Of a stretch of 38,161 nt of DNA, positions 29,076 to 38,161 are shown piece after piece (positions within the stretch are counted from its first letter, which is position 1; every line of letters starts with the position of its first letter). The position numbers and the translations under genes were made by a program. Below the pieces are notes generated by a model that ran no database searches, was not told the origin of the DNA, and saw only the letters and a list, made by a program, of their open reading frames with translations. Source of the stretch: Pseudoxanthomonas koreensis (GTDB lineage: Bacteria; Pseudomonadota; Gammaproteobacteria; Xanthomonadales; Xanthomonadaceae); NCBI RefSeq assembly GCF_010093225.1, contig NZ_PDWM01000031.1, positions 1 to 38,161 on the forward strand, read 5' to 3'.

Positions 29076-29076
<1 letters not shown>
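28768..29076 (-). CDS. Small membrane-anchored EF-hand protein
   Basis: A 102-residue protein with one N-terminal membrane segment (about 12-34, basic residues before it), so the C-terminal part is probably periplasmic. Residues 45-56 form a complete EF-hand calcium loop: Asp45, Asn47, Asp49, Gly50, Val52 and Glu56 are in the canonical positions. Cys76 and Cys92 could form a disulfide. The C-terminal half (70-98) is not recognised. The ATG overlaps the murA TGA by one base (TGATG), so it is translated behind murA and probably depends on it. No relation to cell-wall synthesis is known; this is an inference from position. Confidence 0.8.
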
Positions 29077-30389
<1,313 letters not shown>

Positions 30390-30620
30390 TCAGGCCGCCT
30401 CGTCGGGAGTGACGGTCTTCAGGGCCAGCGCGTGGATCGCCCCGCCCATCAGCTCGCCCAGGGTGGCGTAGACCATGCGGTGGCGGGCCAGCGGCAGCTT
30501 GCCGCGGAACGCCTCGGCGACCACGGTGGCCTCGAAATGGACGCCGTCGTCGCCCTGTACCTGGGCGCGGGCGCCGGGCAGGCCGTCCTCGATCATGCGG
30601 CGGATGGTGTCGGCGTCCAT
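30390..30620 (-). CDS. ibaG: BolA-family protein IbaG
   Basis: A 76-residue BolA-fold protein, which together with monothiol glutaredoxins handles Fe-S clusters in other bacteria. The core GVHFEATVVAEAFRGKLPLARHRMVYATLGELM and the final IHALALKTVTPDE match IbaG (YrbA) rather than the longer BolA. The invariant His is in LARHRMVY. The gene order ibaG-murA is the same as in E. coli. The start at 30620 gives the usual length; an upstream in-frame ATG would run into the divergent promoter. A -10 box on this strand lies at 30650-30655. Confidence 0.94.
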   Translation of the reverse strand: MDADTIRRMIEDGLPGARAQVQGDDGVHFEATVVAEAFRGKLPLARHRMVYATLGELMGGAIHALALKTVTPDEAA

Positions 30621-30633
30621 GGAGTGCTTTGGC

Positions 30634-30656
30634 CTAGAATGAGCCCTGCATTCTAG
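30634..30656. promoter_or_regulatory. Palindromic divergent promoter for kdsD and ibaG-murA
   Basis: TAGAAT on the plus strand at 30635-30640 and TAGAAT on the minus strand at 30655-30650 are the two -10 boxes of divergent promoters, 9 bases apart. They sit in an inverted repeat, ctagaatg at 30634-30641 and cattctag at 30649-30656, with a 7-base centre. The -35 regions are weak on both sides. A protein bound at the centre would affect both directions. Confidence 0.6.
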
Positions 30657-30685
30657 CGAATCCGGGACTTCCGGACCGAACCCGC

Positions 30686-31717
30686 ATGAGCCAGTCCCCG
30701 CTTCCGGCGGCAAACCCCGAGGCCCCTGCCGCGCAGTCCGGCCCCGCCGACGAGGCCGGCCTGGTCGCCAGCGGCCGCCGCGTGTTCGAGATCGAAGGCC
30801 AGGCGCTGGCCGCGGTCGGCGCCCGCATCGGCGCCGACTTCGCCCGCGCCTGCGCCCTGGTCATGGCCGGCCGGGGGCGCGTGGTCGCCACCGGCATGGG
30901 CAAGTCCGGCCACATCGCGCGCAAGATCGCCGCGACCCTGGCCTCCACCGGCACCCCGGCGTTCTTCGTCCATCCCGGCGAGGCCGGCCACGGCGACCTG
31001 GGCATGATCACCGACGCCGACGTGGTCCTGGCGCTCTCCTATTCCGGCGAATCCGACGAGATCCTGATGCTGCTGCCGGCGCTGCGCCGCCAGGGCAACA
31101 CCGTGATCGCGATGACCGGGCGGCCGCAGTCGAGCCTGGCACGGGAGGCCGACGTGCACCTGGACGTGTCGGTTCCGGCCGAAGCCTGCCCGCTGCACCT
31201 GGCGCCGACCTCCAGCACCACCGCCACGCTCGCGCTGGGCGACGCGCTGGCCGTGGCCCTGCTCGAGGCGCGCGGCTTCACCGCCGACGACTTCGCCCGC
31301 TCGCATCCGGCCGGCGCCCTCGGCCGGCGCCTGTTGCTGCACATCGACGACGTGATGCACGGCGGCGATGCCCTGCCGCGCGTGGGCGCCGGCGCCAGCG
31401 TCGCCGAGGCGCTGGTGGAGATGAGCCGCAAGCGGCTGGGCATGACCGCAGTGGTGGACGACGACGGCCTGCTGCTGGGCATCTTCACCGACGGCGACCT
31501 GCGCCGCGCGCTGGACCAGGGCCTGGACGTGCGCCAGGCCAGGATCGCCGAGGTGATGACCCGCAACCCGCGCACCGTGCGCGCCGGGCGCATGGCCACC
31601 GAGGCCGCGCACCTGATGGAGCAGCACCGGATCAACGGCCTGATCGTGGTCGACGCCGACGGACGCGCGGTCGGTGCGCTCAATATTCATGACCTGTTGC
31701 GCGCGCGCGTGGTTTAA
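30686..31717 (+). CDS. kdsD: Arabinose-5-phosphate isomerase KdsD
   Basis: A 343-residue KpsF/GutQ-type isomerase that makes D-arabinose-5-phosphate from ribulose-5-phosphate, the first step to the LPS sugar Kdo. The N-terminal 25 residues are Pro/Ala-rich and variable. The SIS domain (about 50-190) has VVATGMGKSGHIARKIAATL, HPGEAGHGDLGM and LSYSGESDEI. Two CBS domains fill about 215-343 (VMHGGDALPRV, then VMTRNPRTV). FTDGDLRRALD closes the first CBS. Length and domain order match E. coli KdsD. It leads the kdsD-kdsC-lptCAB-rpoN cluster. Confidence 0.96.
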   Translation: MSQSPLPAANPEAPAAQSGPADEAGLVASGRRVFEIEGQALAAVGARIGADFARACALVMAGRGRVVATGMGKSGHIARKIAATLASTGTPAFFVHPGEAGHGDLGMITDADVVLALSYSGESDEILMLLPALRRQGNTVIAMTGRPQSSLAREADVHLDVSVPAEACPLHLAPTSSTTATLALGDALAVALLEARGFTADDFARSHPAGALGRRLLLHIDDVMHGGDALPRVGAGASVAEALVEMSRKRLGMTAVVDDDGLLLGIFTDGDLRRALDQGLDVRQARIAEVMTRNPRTVRAGRMATEAAHLMEQHRINGLIVVDADGRAVGALNIHDLLRARVV

Positions 31718-31765
31718 ACGCCGTTCCCGCGCGCCCTGCCCGCCCCCGCCTGTCCCGGACGCACC

Positions 31766-32335
31766 GTGCCCTACGATCCCCTCGCCAGCGTTGCCCCCGA
31801 GATCCACGAACGCGCGCGCCGCATCGGCCTGGTGTGCCTGGACGTGGACGGCACGCTCACCGACGGGCGGCTGTACTTCGACAGCGCCGGCAACGAGATG
31901 AAGTCCTTCAGCGTGCTCGACGGCCAGGGCCTGGTCCAGTTGCGCCGCTTCGGCTTCGAGGTGGCGCTGATCACCGCCCGGCCCAGCCTGGTGGCGCAGA
32001 AGCGCGGCGCCGACCTCGGCCTGGACACCCACATCGGCGTGCTCGACAAGCTCGCGTGCATGGACGCGCTGCTCGCCCGCCATGGCCTCGGCCGCGAACA
32101 GGCCTGCTTCGTCGGCGACGACCTGCCCGACCTGGACTGCCTGCGTGCGGCCGGGCTCTCGGTCGCGCCGGCCAATGCGCACCCGTGGATCTCCGAGGTC
32201 GTGCACTGGCGCACCCACGCCCGTGCCGGCGAAGGCGCGGTGCGCGAGGTCTGCGACGTGCTGCTGGCCGCGCAGGGCCACGTCGCGGAGATCCTCGCCG
32301 GCGGCCACGGCTCGCGCGACGGGCGCCGCGCGTGA
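31766..32335 (+). CDS. kdsC: 3-deoxy-manno-octulosonate-8-phosphatase KdsC
   Basis: A 189-residue HAD-superfamily phosphatase that removes phosphate from Kdo-8-phosphate. The nucleophile motif is CLDVDGTLTDG with Asp26 and Asp28. The second motif is LITARPS, where many KdsC proteins have ITGR; the third is FVGDDLPDLDCL. There is no cap insertion, as expected for the tetrameric KdsC type. The GTG at 31766 is chosen for its distance to the nucleophile motif. It lies 48 bases after kdsD, and its stop overlaps the lptC GTG by four bases. Confidence 0.95.
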   Translation: MPYDPLASVAPEIHERARRIGLVCLDVDGTLTDGRLYFDSAGNEMKSFSVLDGQGLVQLRRFGFEVALITARPSLVAQKRGADLGLDTHIGVLDKLACMDALLARHGLGREQACFVGDDLPDLDCLRAAGLSVAPANAHPWISEVVHWRTHARAGEGAVREVCDVLLAAQGHVAEILAGGHGSRDGRRA

Positions 32336-32892
32336 GCTGGCGCGGCGTGCTTGGCGTGGCGCTGGTGCTGGCCGCCATCTTCAGCGGCTGGTCGGCCTGG
32401 CGCATGCGCGACCGCAGCGAACCGCCGGCCGACACCACGCAGCGCTCGGATTACGTGCTGCGCGATTTCGAACTGGTCATGCTGGCCCGGGACGGCACCG
32501 AGTCGCTGCGGCTGGAAGCACCGCAACTGCAGCGCAACCGCGAGGATGAAAGCCTGGCGATCGACCGCCCGGTATTCCACACCCCCGGCCAGGACGGCGC
32601 CTGGCGCCTGACCGCCGACCAGGGCTGGATCAACGCCGATGGCGACCTGGCGCGCCTCACCGGCAACGTCGCCGGCGACAGCGCCGAAGGCCACCCGGTG
32701 CCGACCACCTTCCGCACCGATACCCTCGAACTGCTCCCGGACCAGGACCTGGCCCGCACCGGCGACCGCGTCACCCTGACCCGCCCGGGTATCATGCAGA
32801 CCGGCGTCGGCTTCCAGGCCAACCTGCAGACCCGGCAGTACCAGTTCCTTTCCCAGGTCCAGACCCGTTATGAACCCACCCCGCGCCGGTAA
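32332..32892 (+). CDS. lptC: LPS export protein LptC
   Basis: A 186-residue bitopic membrane protein of the Lpt bridge, which passes LPS from LptBFG to LptA. One N-terminal membrane helix (about 5-24) is followed by a periplasmic LptC/OstA beta-jellyroll with YVLRDFELVMLARDGTESLRLEAPQL, RPVFHTPGQDGAWRLTADQGW and the late TDTLELLPDQDLARTGDRV. GTG 32332 overlaps the kdsC stop by four bases. The gene extends 23 bases into lptA. The sequence is divergent, as is usual for LptC, but its place in the cluster makes it clear. Confidence 0.93.
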   Translation: MSWRGVLGVALVLAAIFSGWSAWRMRDRSEPPADTTQRSDYVLRDFELVMLARDGTESLRLEAPQLQRNREDESLAIDRPVFHTPGQDGAWRLTADQGWINADGDLARLTGNVAGDSAEGHPVPTTFRTDTLELLPDQDLARTGDRVTLTRPGIMQTGVGFQANLQTRQYQFLSQVQTRYEPTPRR

Positions 32893-33453
32893 CCCCATCC
32901 CGCGCCCGCGGCTGCCGTCCCTGTTCGCGCTGGGCCTGTTCGCGCTGGCGGCGCTGGCACCGGCCGTGGCGCTGGCCAGGACCTCGGACCGCAACCAGCC
33001 GATGACCCTGGATTCGGACAGCTCCGACTGCAACCAGGGCGATGCCGATTCACGCTGCGTGTTCAGCGGCAACGTGGTGATCGTCCAGGGCACCCTGGAG
33101 ATCCGCGCCGACCGCGCCGAGGTCGTGCAGCGCGGCGGCGAGATCGACCAGGTGATCCTCACCGGCCGCCAGGCGGCGATGAAGCAGCAGATGGACGATG
33201 GCACGATGATGAACGCCCGCGCCGACCGCATCGTCTTCGAACCGGGCAAGGAGCTGCTGACCCTGACCGGCGACTTCAAGATCGAATCGCCGCGCGGCAG
33301 CAACAGCGGCCAGAGGATGGTCTACAACATGGGCACCGGGCAGATGCAGAGCGGCGGCGACGGCACCCGGGTGCGCACCGTGATCCAGCCGAAGGCGCCG
33401 GCGACCCCGGCCAGGCCGGCAGCGCCGGCGACACCGGAAAAGGGGAGCAACTG

Positions 33454-33454
<1 letters not shown>
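32870..33454 (+). CDS. lptA: Periplasmic LPS transport protein LptA
   Basis: A 194-residue periplasmic protein that forms the oligomeric bridge carrying LPS to the outer membrane. The signal peptide spans about 1-36 ([13 protein letters not shown]). The OstA domain (about 40-160) starts with [16 protein letters not shown] and has [20 protein letters not shown] and [14 protein letters not shown]. Two Cys (in SSDCNQ and DSRCVF) could pair. The C-terminal 25 residues are Pro/Ala-rich. It overlaps the lptC 3' end by 23 bases and the lptB start by one base (TGATG). Confidence 0.94.
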
Positions 33455-34173
<719 letters not shown>

Positions 34174-34229
34174 TCCCCCTCCGGGAGTCACCCCGGCCGG
34201 CAGTCCCGTCGCTCACACCTGGCAGGGAC

Positions 34230-35681
34230 ATGAAGGCACGGCTGCAGACATCGCTCGGACAGCACCTCGTCATGACGCCACAGCTGCGCCAGGCGATCCG
34301 CCTGTTGCAGATGTCCACCCTCGAGCTGCAGGCCGAGGTCGCCGAGGCGATCGAGACCAATCCGCTGCTGGAGTGGACCGAGGACGCCCCCTACGACTCC
34401 CCCGTGCCGACCGACGGCAAGGCTGGCGACGGCGCCGCGGACGGCCCCGGCAACGACGAATCCCCGCGCGACGGCGCCGACGACGACTGGATGCCCGAGG
34501 CCGGCAGCTGGGAAGGCGGCCTGGGCGGTGGCAGTGGCGGCGGTGGCGGCGGCGACGAGGACCGCGAGGACGCGGCCGAGCGCATGGCCGAACCCGAGAA
34601 CCTGGCCGACCACCTGCTCTGGCAGCTGCACCTGTCGCCGCTGTCCCCGCGCGACCGCCGCATCGGCGCGGCCCTGGTCGACGCACTGGACGAAGACGGC
34701 TACCTGCGCGAACCGCTGGCGACGATCGCCGAAACCCTGCTGCCCGAGGTCCACGCCGGCGAGGAGGAGATCCTCACCGTGCTGCACCAGCTGCAACGCT
34801 TCGACCCGGTCGGGATCGGCGCGCGCAGCCTCGGCGAATGCCTGCGCCTGCAGCTGGAAGTGCTGCCCGAAGACCCCCCCGGGCGCGAACTGGCCCTGCG
34901 CATCGTCGACGGCCCGCTGGAGCGGCTGCCGCGCAGCGGCATCGCCGGCATCGCCCAGGAACTGCGCGCGCCGCAGGACGCGGTCGAACAGGCGGTGCAG
35001 CTGGTGCGCTCGCTCGATCCGCGCCCCGGCAAGCAGGTCGGCGAAGTCGACCCGGACAACTATGTGATCCCCGACTGCGTGGTCTGGCGCCAGCGCGGGG
35101 TATGGAAGGTCGCGCTGTCGCAGCAGGCAATGCCGCGGGTGTCCATCCACCGCGGCTACGAACAGATGATCCGCCGTTGCGGCGAGAGCGACGCCGGCTA
35201 CCTGCGTACCCAGCTGCAGGAGGCGCGCTGGCTGCTCAAGAGCCTGGAGGCGCGCGGCGAAACCCTGCTCAAGGTGATGCGCTGCCTGCTGCGCGTGCAG
35301 TCCGGCTTCCTCGAATTCGGCGAACAGGCCCTGCGCCCGCTGACCCTGCGCGAGATCGCCGGCGAGATCGGCCTGCACGAATCCACCGTTTCCCGCGCCA
35401 TCGCCCGCAAGTACGTGCGCACCCCGCGCGGCACCCTGCCGCTGAAGGCGTTCTTCGCCTCGGGCATCGACACCGGCGGCGGCGGCGAGGCGTCCAGCAC
35501 CGCGATCCAGGCCATGATCCGCCGTCTCATCGACGACGAGAACCCGCGCAAGCCGCTGTCTGACGCCAAGCTGGCCGACCTGCTGAAGGAATCCGGGATC
35601 CCGGTGGCGCGCAGGACCGTGGCGAAGTATCGTGAAGCCATGAACATTTCGGCTTCGCACGAGCGGGTCCGGATCGGTTGA
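34230..35681 (+). CDS. rpoN: RNA polymerase sigma-54 factor RpoN
   Basis: A 483-residue sigma-54 that directs RNA polymerase to -24/-12 promoters opened by AAA+ activators. Region I is LGQHLVMTPQLRQAIRLLQMS with ELQAEVAEAIETNPLLE. Region II is acidic, with a Gly-rich run at about 95-110. The core-binding and DNA-binding regions follow, with the helix-turn-helix ESTVSRAIARKYV and the RpoN box ARRTVAKYRE at 460-469. The gene follows lptB, as in many gammaproteobacteria. I found no -24/-12 promoter in the non-coding parts of the window. Confidence 0.97.
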   Translation: MKARLQTSLGQHLVMTPQLRQAIRLLQMSTLELQAEVAEAIETNPLLEWTEDAPYDSPVPTDGKAGDGAADGPGNDESPRDGADDDWMPEAGSWEGGLGGGSGGGGGGDEDREDAAERMAEPENLADHLLWQLHLSPLSPRDRRIGAALVDALDEDGYLREPLATIAETLLPEVHAGEEEILTVLHQLQRFDPVGIGARSLGECLRLQLEVLPEDPPGRELALRIVDGPLERLPRSGIAGIAQELRAPQDAVEQAVQLVRSLDPRPGKQVGEVDPDNYVIPDCVVWRQRGVWKVALSQQAMPRVSIHRGYEQMIRRCGESDAGYLRTQLQEARWLLKSLEARGETLLKVMRCLLRVQSGFLEFGEQALRPLTLREIAGEIGLHESTVSRAIARKYVRTPRGTLPLKAFFASGIDTGGGGEASSTAIQAMIRRLIDDENPRKPLSDAKLADLLKESGIPVARRTVAKYREAMNISASHERVRIG

Positions 35682-35712
35682 TACGGAAGTAGCGGTTGGT
35701 ACCGAAGTAGCG
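35682..35712. repeat. Short direct repeat between rpoN and hpf
   Basis: tacggaagtagcg at 35682-35694 and taccgaagtagcg at 35700-35712 match at 12 of 13 bases with a start-to-start distance of 18. It starts immediately after the rpoN stop codon. No function is evident; the spacing of nearly two helical turns would suit a regulator. Confidence 0.5.
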
Positions 35713-35771
35713 ATCGAACTCCCCGCCCGGGGTGGAGCCGCCAACGCGGCAACGACCCAAGGAGGTTCATG

Positions 35772-36086
35772 ATGCGCATCGAAACCTATGGCCAGCAGCT
35801 CGAAGTCACCCCGGCGCTGCAGGAATACGTCGAGAGCAAGCTGCAACGCCTCGACCGCCATTTCGACCAGCCCATCGAGGTCCGCGTCCAGCTGGGCCTG
35901 CGCAAGCCCGAGCACCATGCCGAAGCCACCCTCACCGTGCCGGGCAAGACCCTGCACGCCGACGCCGGCGGCGAGAACATGTACGCGGCCATCGACCTGC
36001 TGGCCGACAAGCTGGACCGGCAGATCCTGAAGCACAAGGAAAAGCAGCCCGACCACCACGCCCCGCGGGTGGCCGACGCCCTCTGA
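35772..36086 (+). CDS. hpf: Ribosome hibernation promoting factor HPF (short form)
   Basis: A 104-residue HPF/YfiA protein of the short type, which binds the 30S subunit and promotes 100S ribosome dimers in stationary phase. The N-terminal RIETYGQQLEVTPALQEYVESKL and later FDQPIEVRVQLGL, PEHHAEATLTVPGKTLHADA and DLLADKLDRQILKHKEK are typical. Two ATGs are adjacent; the second, at 35772, lies six bases after AAGGAGG and is the better start. It sits between rpoN and hprK, with no ptsN gene between them. A hairpin terminator follows at 36105. Confidence 0.96.
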   Translation: MRIETYGQQLEVTPALQEYVESKLQRLDRHFDQPIEVRVQLGLRKPEHHAEATLTVPGKTLHADAGGENMYAAIDLLADKLDRQILKHKEKQPDHHAPRVADAL

Positions 36087-36104
36087 TCCCCCGTCCGCGC
36101 CCGG

Positions 36105-36130
36105 CCGGTGGCCCTTGAGCCACCGGTTTG
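36105..36130 (+). terminator. Hairpin terminator after hpf
   Basis: An 8-bp perfect stem, ccggtggc at 36105-36112 and gccaccgg at 36119-36126 with a 6-base loop, is followed by tttg. It lies 18 bases after the hpf stop and 41 before the hprK ATG. The short U-run makes it a moderate terminator or attenuator. Confidence 0.6.
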
Positions 36131-36167
36131 GGCACAATGCGGCATCCCCAGCCCAGGCCCGTGCCGC

Positions 36168-37121
36168 ATGAGGAATGCCAGCATCACCGCGCGCGAGCTG
36201 TTCGACCAGCAGCAGGAGAAGCTGGGCCTGCGCTGGCTCGCCGGACAGAAGGGTGGCAGCCGCGGGATCGAATCGGGCGACACCAACGCACGCCGCCCCT
36301 CGCTGGCCGGCTACCTCAACGCGGTCTACCCGAACAAGGTGCAGATCCTCGGCAGCGAGGAACTGGCCTGGCTCGATTCGCTGGACGCGCGCCTGCGCTG
36401 GGAGACGATCGAGAAGATCATCCAGTTCCGCCCGCTGGCGCTGGTGATCAGCAAGAACCAGTCCTGCCCCGAGGACCTGCGCACCGCCGCCGAGGAAGGC
36501 GACACCCCGCTGTGGGTCTCGCCCAAGCGCGGCCACGAACTGCTCAACCATCTCTCCTACCACCTCGCCCGCACCCTCGCCCCGCGCGTGACCCTGCACG
36601 GGGTGTTCATGGAGATCTACTCGATCGGCGTGCTGATCACCGGTGAAGCGGGATCGGGCAAGAGCGAACTGGCGCTGGAGCTGCTCAGCCGCGGCCACCG
36701 CCTGGTCGCCGACGACGCCCCCGAATTCACCCAGATCGCCCCGGACGTGCTCGACGGCACCTGCCCGGAGCTGCTGCAGGACCTGCTGGAAGTGCGCGGC
36801 CTGGGCGTGCTCAACGTGCGCGAGATGTTCGGCGACACCGCGGTGAAGAAGAACAAGTACCTGCGCCTGATCGTGCACCTGACCCGGCCGATGACCGAAC
36901 CCAGCCCGCATGGCTACGAGCGCCTGACCGGCGACTCCGGCACCCGCCACGTGCTCGACCTGGACGTGCCGCTGATCACCCTGCCGGTGATGCCCGGCCG
37001 CAACCTGGCAGTGCTGACCGAGGCGGCGACGCGGCTGCACATCCTGCGCACCAAGGGCATCGATCCGGCGGCGATGTTCATCGCCCGGCACAGCAACCTG
37101 CTGGAGCGACGCGGCGGATGA
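36168..37121 (+). CDS. hprK: HPr kinase/phosphorylase HprK
   Basis: A 317-residue bifunctional enzyme that phosphorylates and dephosphorylates HPr on Ser46 in carbon regulation. Walker A is GEAGSGKSE at 159-167. The preceding [15 protein letters not shown] and the following [13 protein letters not shown] (175-187) are the HprK active-site regions. [15 protein letters not shown] is the family signature. ATG 36168 is chosen because the N-terminal domain begins [10 protein letters not shown]. It overlaps rapZ by four bases. No HPr or EI gene is in the window. Confidence 0.95.
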   Translation: MRNASITARELFDQQQEKLGLRWLAGQKGGSRGIESGDTNARRPSLAGYLNAVYPNKVQILGSEELAWLDSLDARLRWETIEKIIQFRPLALVISKNQSCPEDLRTAAEEGDTPLWVSPKRGHELLNHLSYHLARTLAPRVTLHGVFMEIYSIGVLITGEAGSGKSELALELLSRGHRLVADDAPEFTQIAPDVLDGTCPELLQDLLEVRGLGVLNVREMFGDTAVKKNKYLRLIVHLTRPMTEPSPHGYERLTGDSGTRHVLDLDVPLITLPVMPGRNLAVLTEAATRLHILRTKGIDPAAMFIARHSNLLERRGG

Positions 37122-37990
37122 GCGCGGTCCAGCCCACGCTGGTGATCGTCAGCGGCCTGTCCGGCTCGGGCAAGTCGGTGGCGCTGAAGACCTTCGAGGA
37201 CCTGGATTACTACTGCGCCGACAACCTGCCGGTGGAACTGCTGCCGGCCTTCGTGCGCAGCCAGCTGCGCGAAAACGGGCTGCCGCCGCGCATGGCGGTG
37301 GGCATCGACGTGCGCAGCCGCGACAGCGACCTCAGCCGGCTGTCGGAATGGCGCGCGGTCGCCGCCAGCCTGGGCGTGGACGCGCGCCTGCTGTACTTCG
37401 AGGCCAGCGACGAAGTCCTGCTGCGCCGCTTCGCCGACACCCGCCGCCGGCACCCGCTGACCCGGCTCGGGCTGTCGCTGCCCGAGGCGCTGGCGCGCGA
37501 ACGCGAACTGACCCGGCCGCTGCACGACGAAGCCGATGCGGTGATCGACACCAGCGAGCTCAACGTGCACCAGCTGCGCCGCCGCGTCATCACCGAATTC
37601 GCACTGGAGCACAGCCCGGGGCTGTCGCTGCTGTTCGAATCCTTCGCCTACAAGCGCGGGGTGCCGGAGGAAGCGGACTTCGTGTTCGACGCCCGGGTCC
37701 TGCCCAATCCGCACTGGGACCCTGAACTGCGCCCGCTGACCGGCCGCGACCCGCAGGTCCGCCAGTCCCTGGACGCCGATCCGGAAGTGGCTACCTACGT
37801 GGCCCAGGTCGCCGGTTTCCTCGACACCTGGCTGCCCAAGCTGCGCGGCGAAACCCGCGCCTACGTGACCGTCGCCTTCGGCTGCACCGGCGGCAAGCAC
37901 CGCTCGGTCTACCTGGCCGAGCGCCTGGCCAACCACGCCCGCGCCCAGGGCTGGGAAGAAGTCGCCACCTACCACCGCGAACAGGACTGA
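37118..37990 (+). CDS. rapZ: RapZ, RNA adapter/nucleotide-binding protein
   Basis: A 290-residue RapZ (YvcJ/YhbJ) homologue. In E. coli RapZ guides RNase E to the small RNA GlmZ and so tunes GlcN6P synthase. Walker A is GLSGSGKS at 13-20; DVRSRD and TRRRHPL follow in the N-terminal kinase-like domain. The C-terminal domain has [24 protein letters not shown], the RNA-binding and GlcN6P-sensing part. The gene overlaps hprK by four bases. The usual neighbour ptsN is missing upstream. Whether GlmZ/GlmY exist in this lineage is not visible, so the target RNA is open. Confidence 0.96.
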   Translation: MSAVQPTLVIVSGLSGSGKSVALKTFEDLDYYCADNLPVELLPAFVRSQLRENGLPPRMAVGIDVRSRDSDLSRLSEWRAVAASLGVDARLLYFEASDEVLLRRFADTRRRHPLTRLGLSLPEALARERELTRPLHDEADAVIDTSELNVHQLRRRVITEFALEHSPGLSLLFESFAYKRGVPEEADFVFDARVLPNPHWDPELRPLTGRDPQVRQSLDADPEVATYVAQVAGFLDTWLPKLRGETRAYVTVAFGCTGGKHRSVYLAERLANHARAQGWEEVATYHREQD

Positions 37991-37992
37991 CC

Positions 37993-38016
37993 CGGGCACG
38001 CACGCCCGCTGATTTT
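37993..38016 (+). terminator. Weak hairpin after rapZ
   Basis: A 5-bp stem, cgggc at 37993-37997 and gcccg at 38004-38008, is followed by ctgatttt. It lies just after the rapZ stop. The stem is short, so the call is tentative. Confidence 0.35.
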
Positions 38017-38048
38017 CACTCCTCTCCGGACTGCAGGGTCCAGGGACG

Positions 38049-38160
38049 AAAGGCGAAGGCATCCGGTTGCGTCGGCTCCGGTGGGGGCCGCCGTTCTGCC
38101 GCACTGGGGGTCGTCGCTCACGTCGGCGTCCCTGCCTCAGTTCGCGAGCGCGGCACATCC
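38049..38160. repeat. Terminal inverted repeat, right copy
   Basis: The inverted counterpart of 2-113. It contains gtcggctccgg and ends in ggcacatcca, the left half and loop of the inner hairpin seen intact at 20211-20226. No gene lies between the rapZ stop and the end of the window. Confidence 0.85.
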
Positions 38161-38161
38161 A

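Noticed and set aside
34188-37091. A 967-codon open frame on the minus strand across rpoN, hpf and hprK
   Set aside because: It is antisense to three certain genes, rich in Gln, Ala, Val and Arg, and matches no family; high GC leaves such frames open.

Overview
The window is a GC-rich (about 70% by eye), densely coding stretch of a gammaproteobacterium, most likely of the family Lysobacteraceae/Xanthomonadaceae (Lysobacter, Luteimonas, Pseudoxanthomonas and relatives). This rests on gene content and order: a Rrf2-led sufBCDS operon, an amgK-murU pair, hda-permease-DUF2066 next to purMN, and kdsD-kdsC-lptCAB-rpoN-hpf-hprK-rapZ. GTAG-type REP hairpins and long palindromic intergenic repeats fit the same group. 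I see no rRNA, tRNA, CRISPR, prophage or insertion-sequence transposase.

Layout. 1-2437: DUF3861 protein, small secreted protein, SET-domain methyltransferase (minus strand), lipoprotein cytochrome c. 2467-8867: the SUF iron-sulfur operon with its Rrf2 regulator, followed by a GNAT and a Rieske protein behind a REP pair. 8897-16632: an iron-acquisition and redox locus with two Fur-box promoters. The first drives a TonB-dependent receptor. The second drives PepSY protein, DUF2271, DUF4198, ApbE and a membrane-anchored diflavin reductase. 16626-20036: HutD, ComEA-like protein, M20 peptidase and a GlsB-like membrane protein. 20037-20417: palindromic repeat. 20418-22129: amgK-murU (peptidoglycan sugar recycling). 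22193-25213, minus strand: hda, permease, DUF2066. 25392-28755: purM, purN and two DUF3108 paralogues. 28768-30620, minus strand: ibaG, murA and an EF-hand protein. 30686-37990: Kdo synthesis (kdsD, kdsC), LPS transport (lptC, lptA, lptB), rpoN, hpf, hprK, rapZ.

The themes connect. Iron uptake and reduction sit next to iron-sulfur cluster assembly. Both routes to UDP-MurNAc (MurA de novo, AmgK-MurU recycling) are present, beside Kdo and Lpt genes for the outer membrane. The last cluster links sigma-54, ribosome hibernation, HPr kinase and the RapZ regulator of amino-sugar synthesis.

Both ends of the window carry the same roughly 112-bp sequence in inverted orientation, and each stops at what looks like the centre of a palindrome that also occurs intact near 20210. 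The window is therefore probably a whole contig broken at long hairpin repeats. Most genes are conserved housekeeping genes. The least explained items are the Fur-controlled flavin/PepSY locus, an hda gene with no ordinary start codon, and the palindromic repeats.
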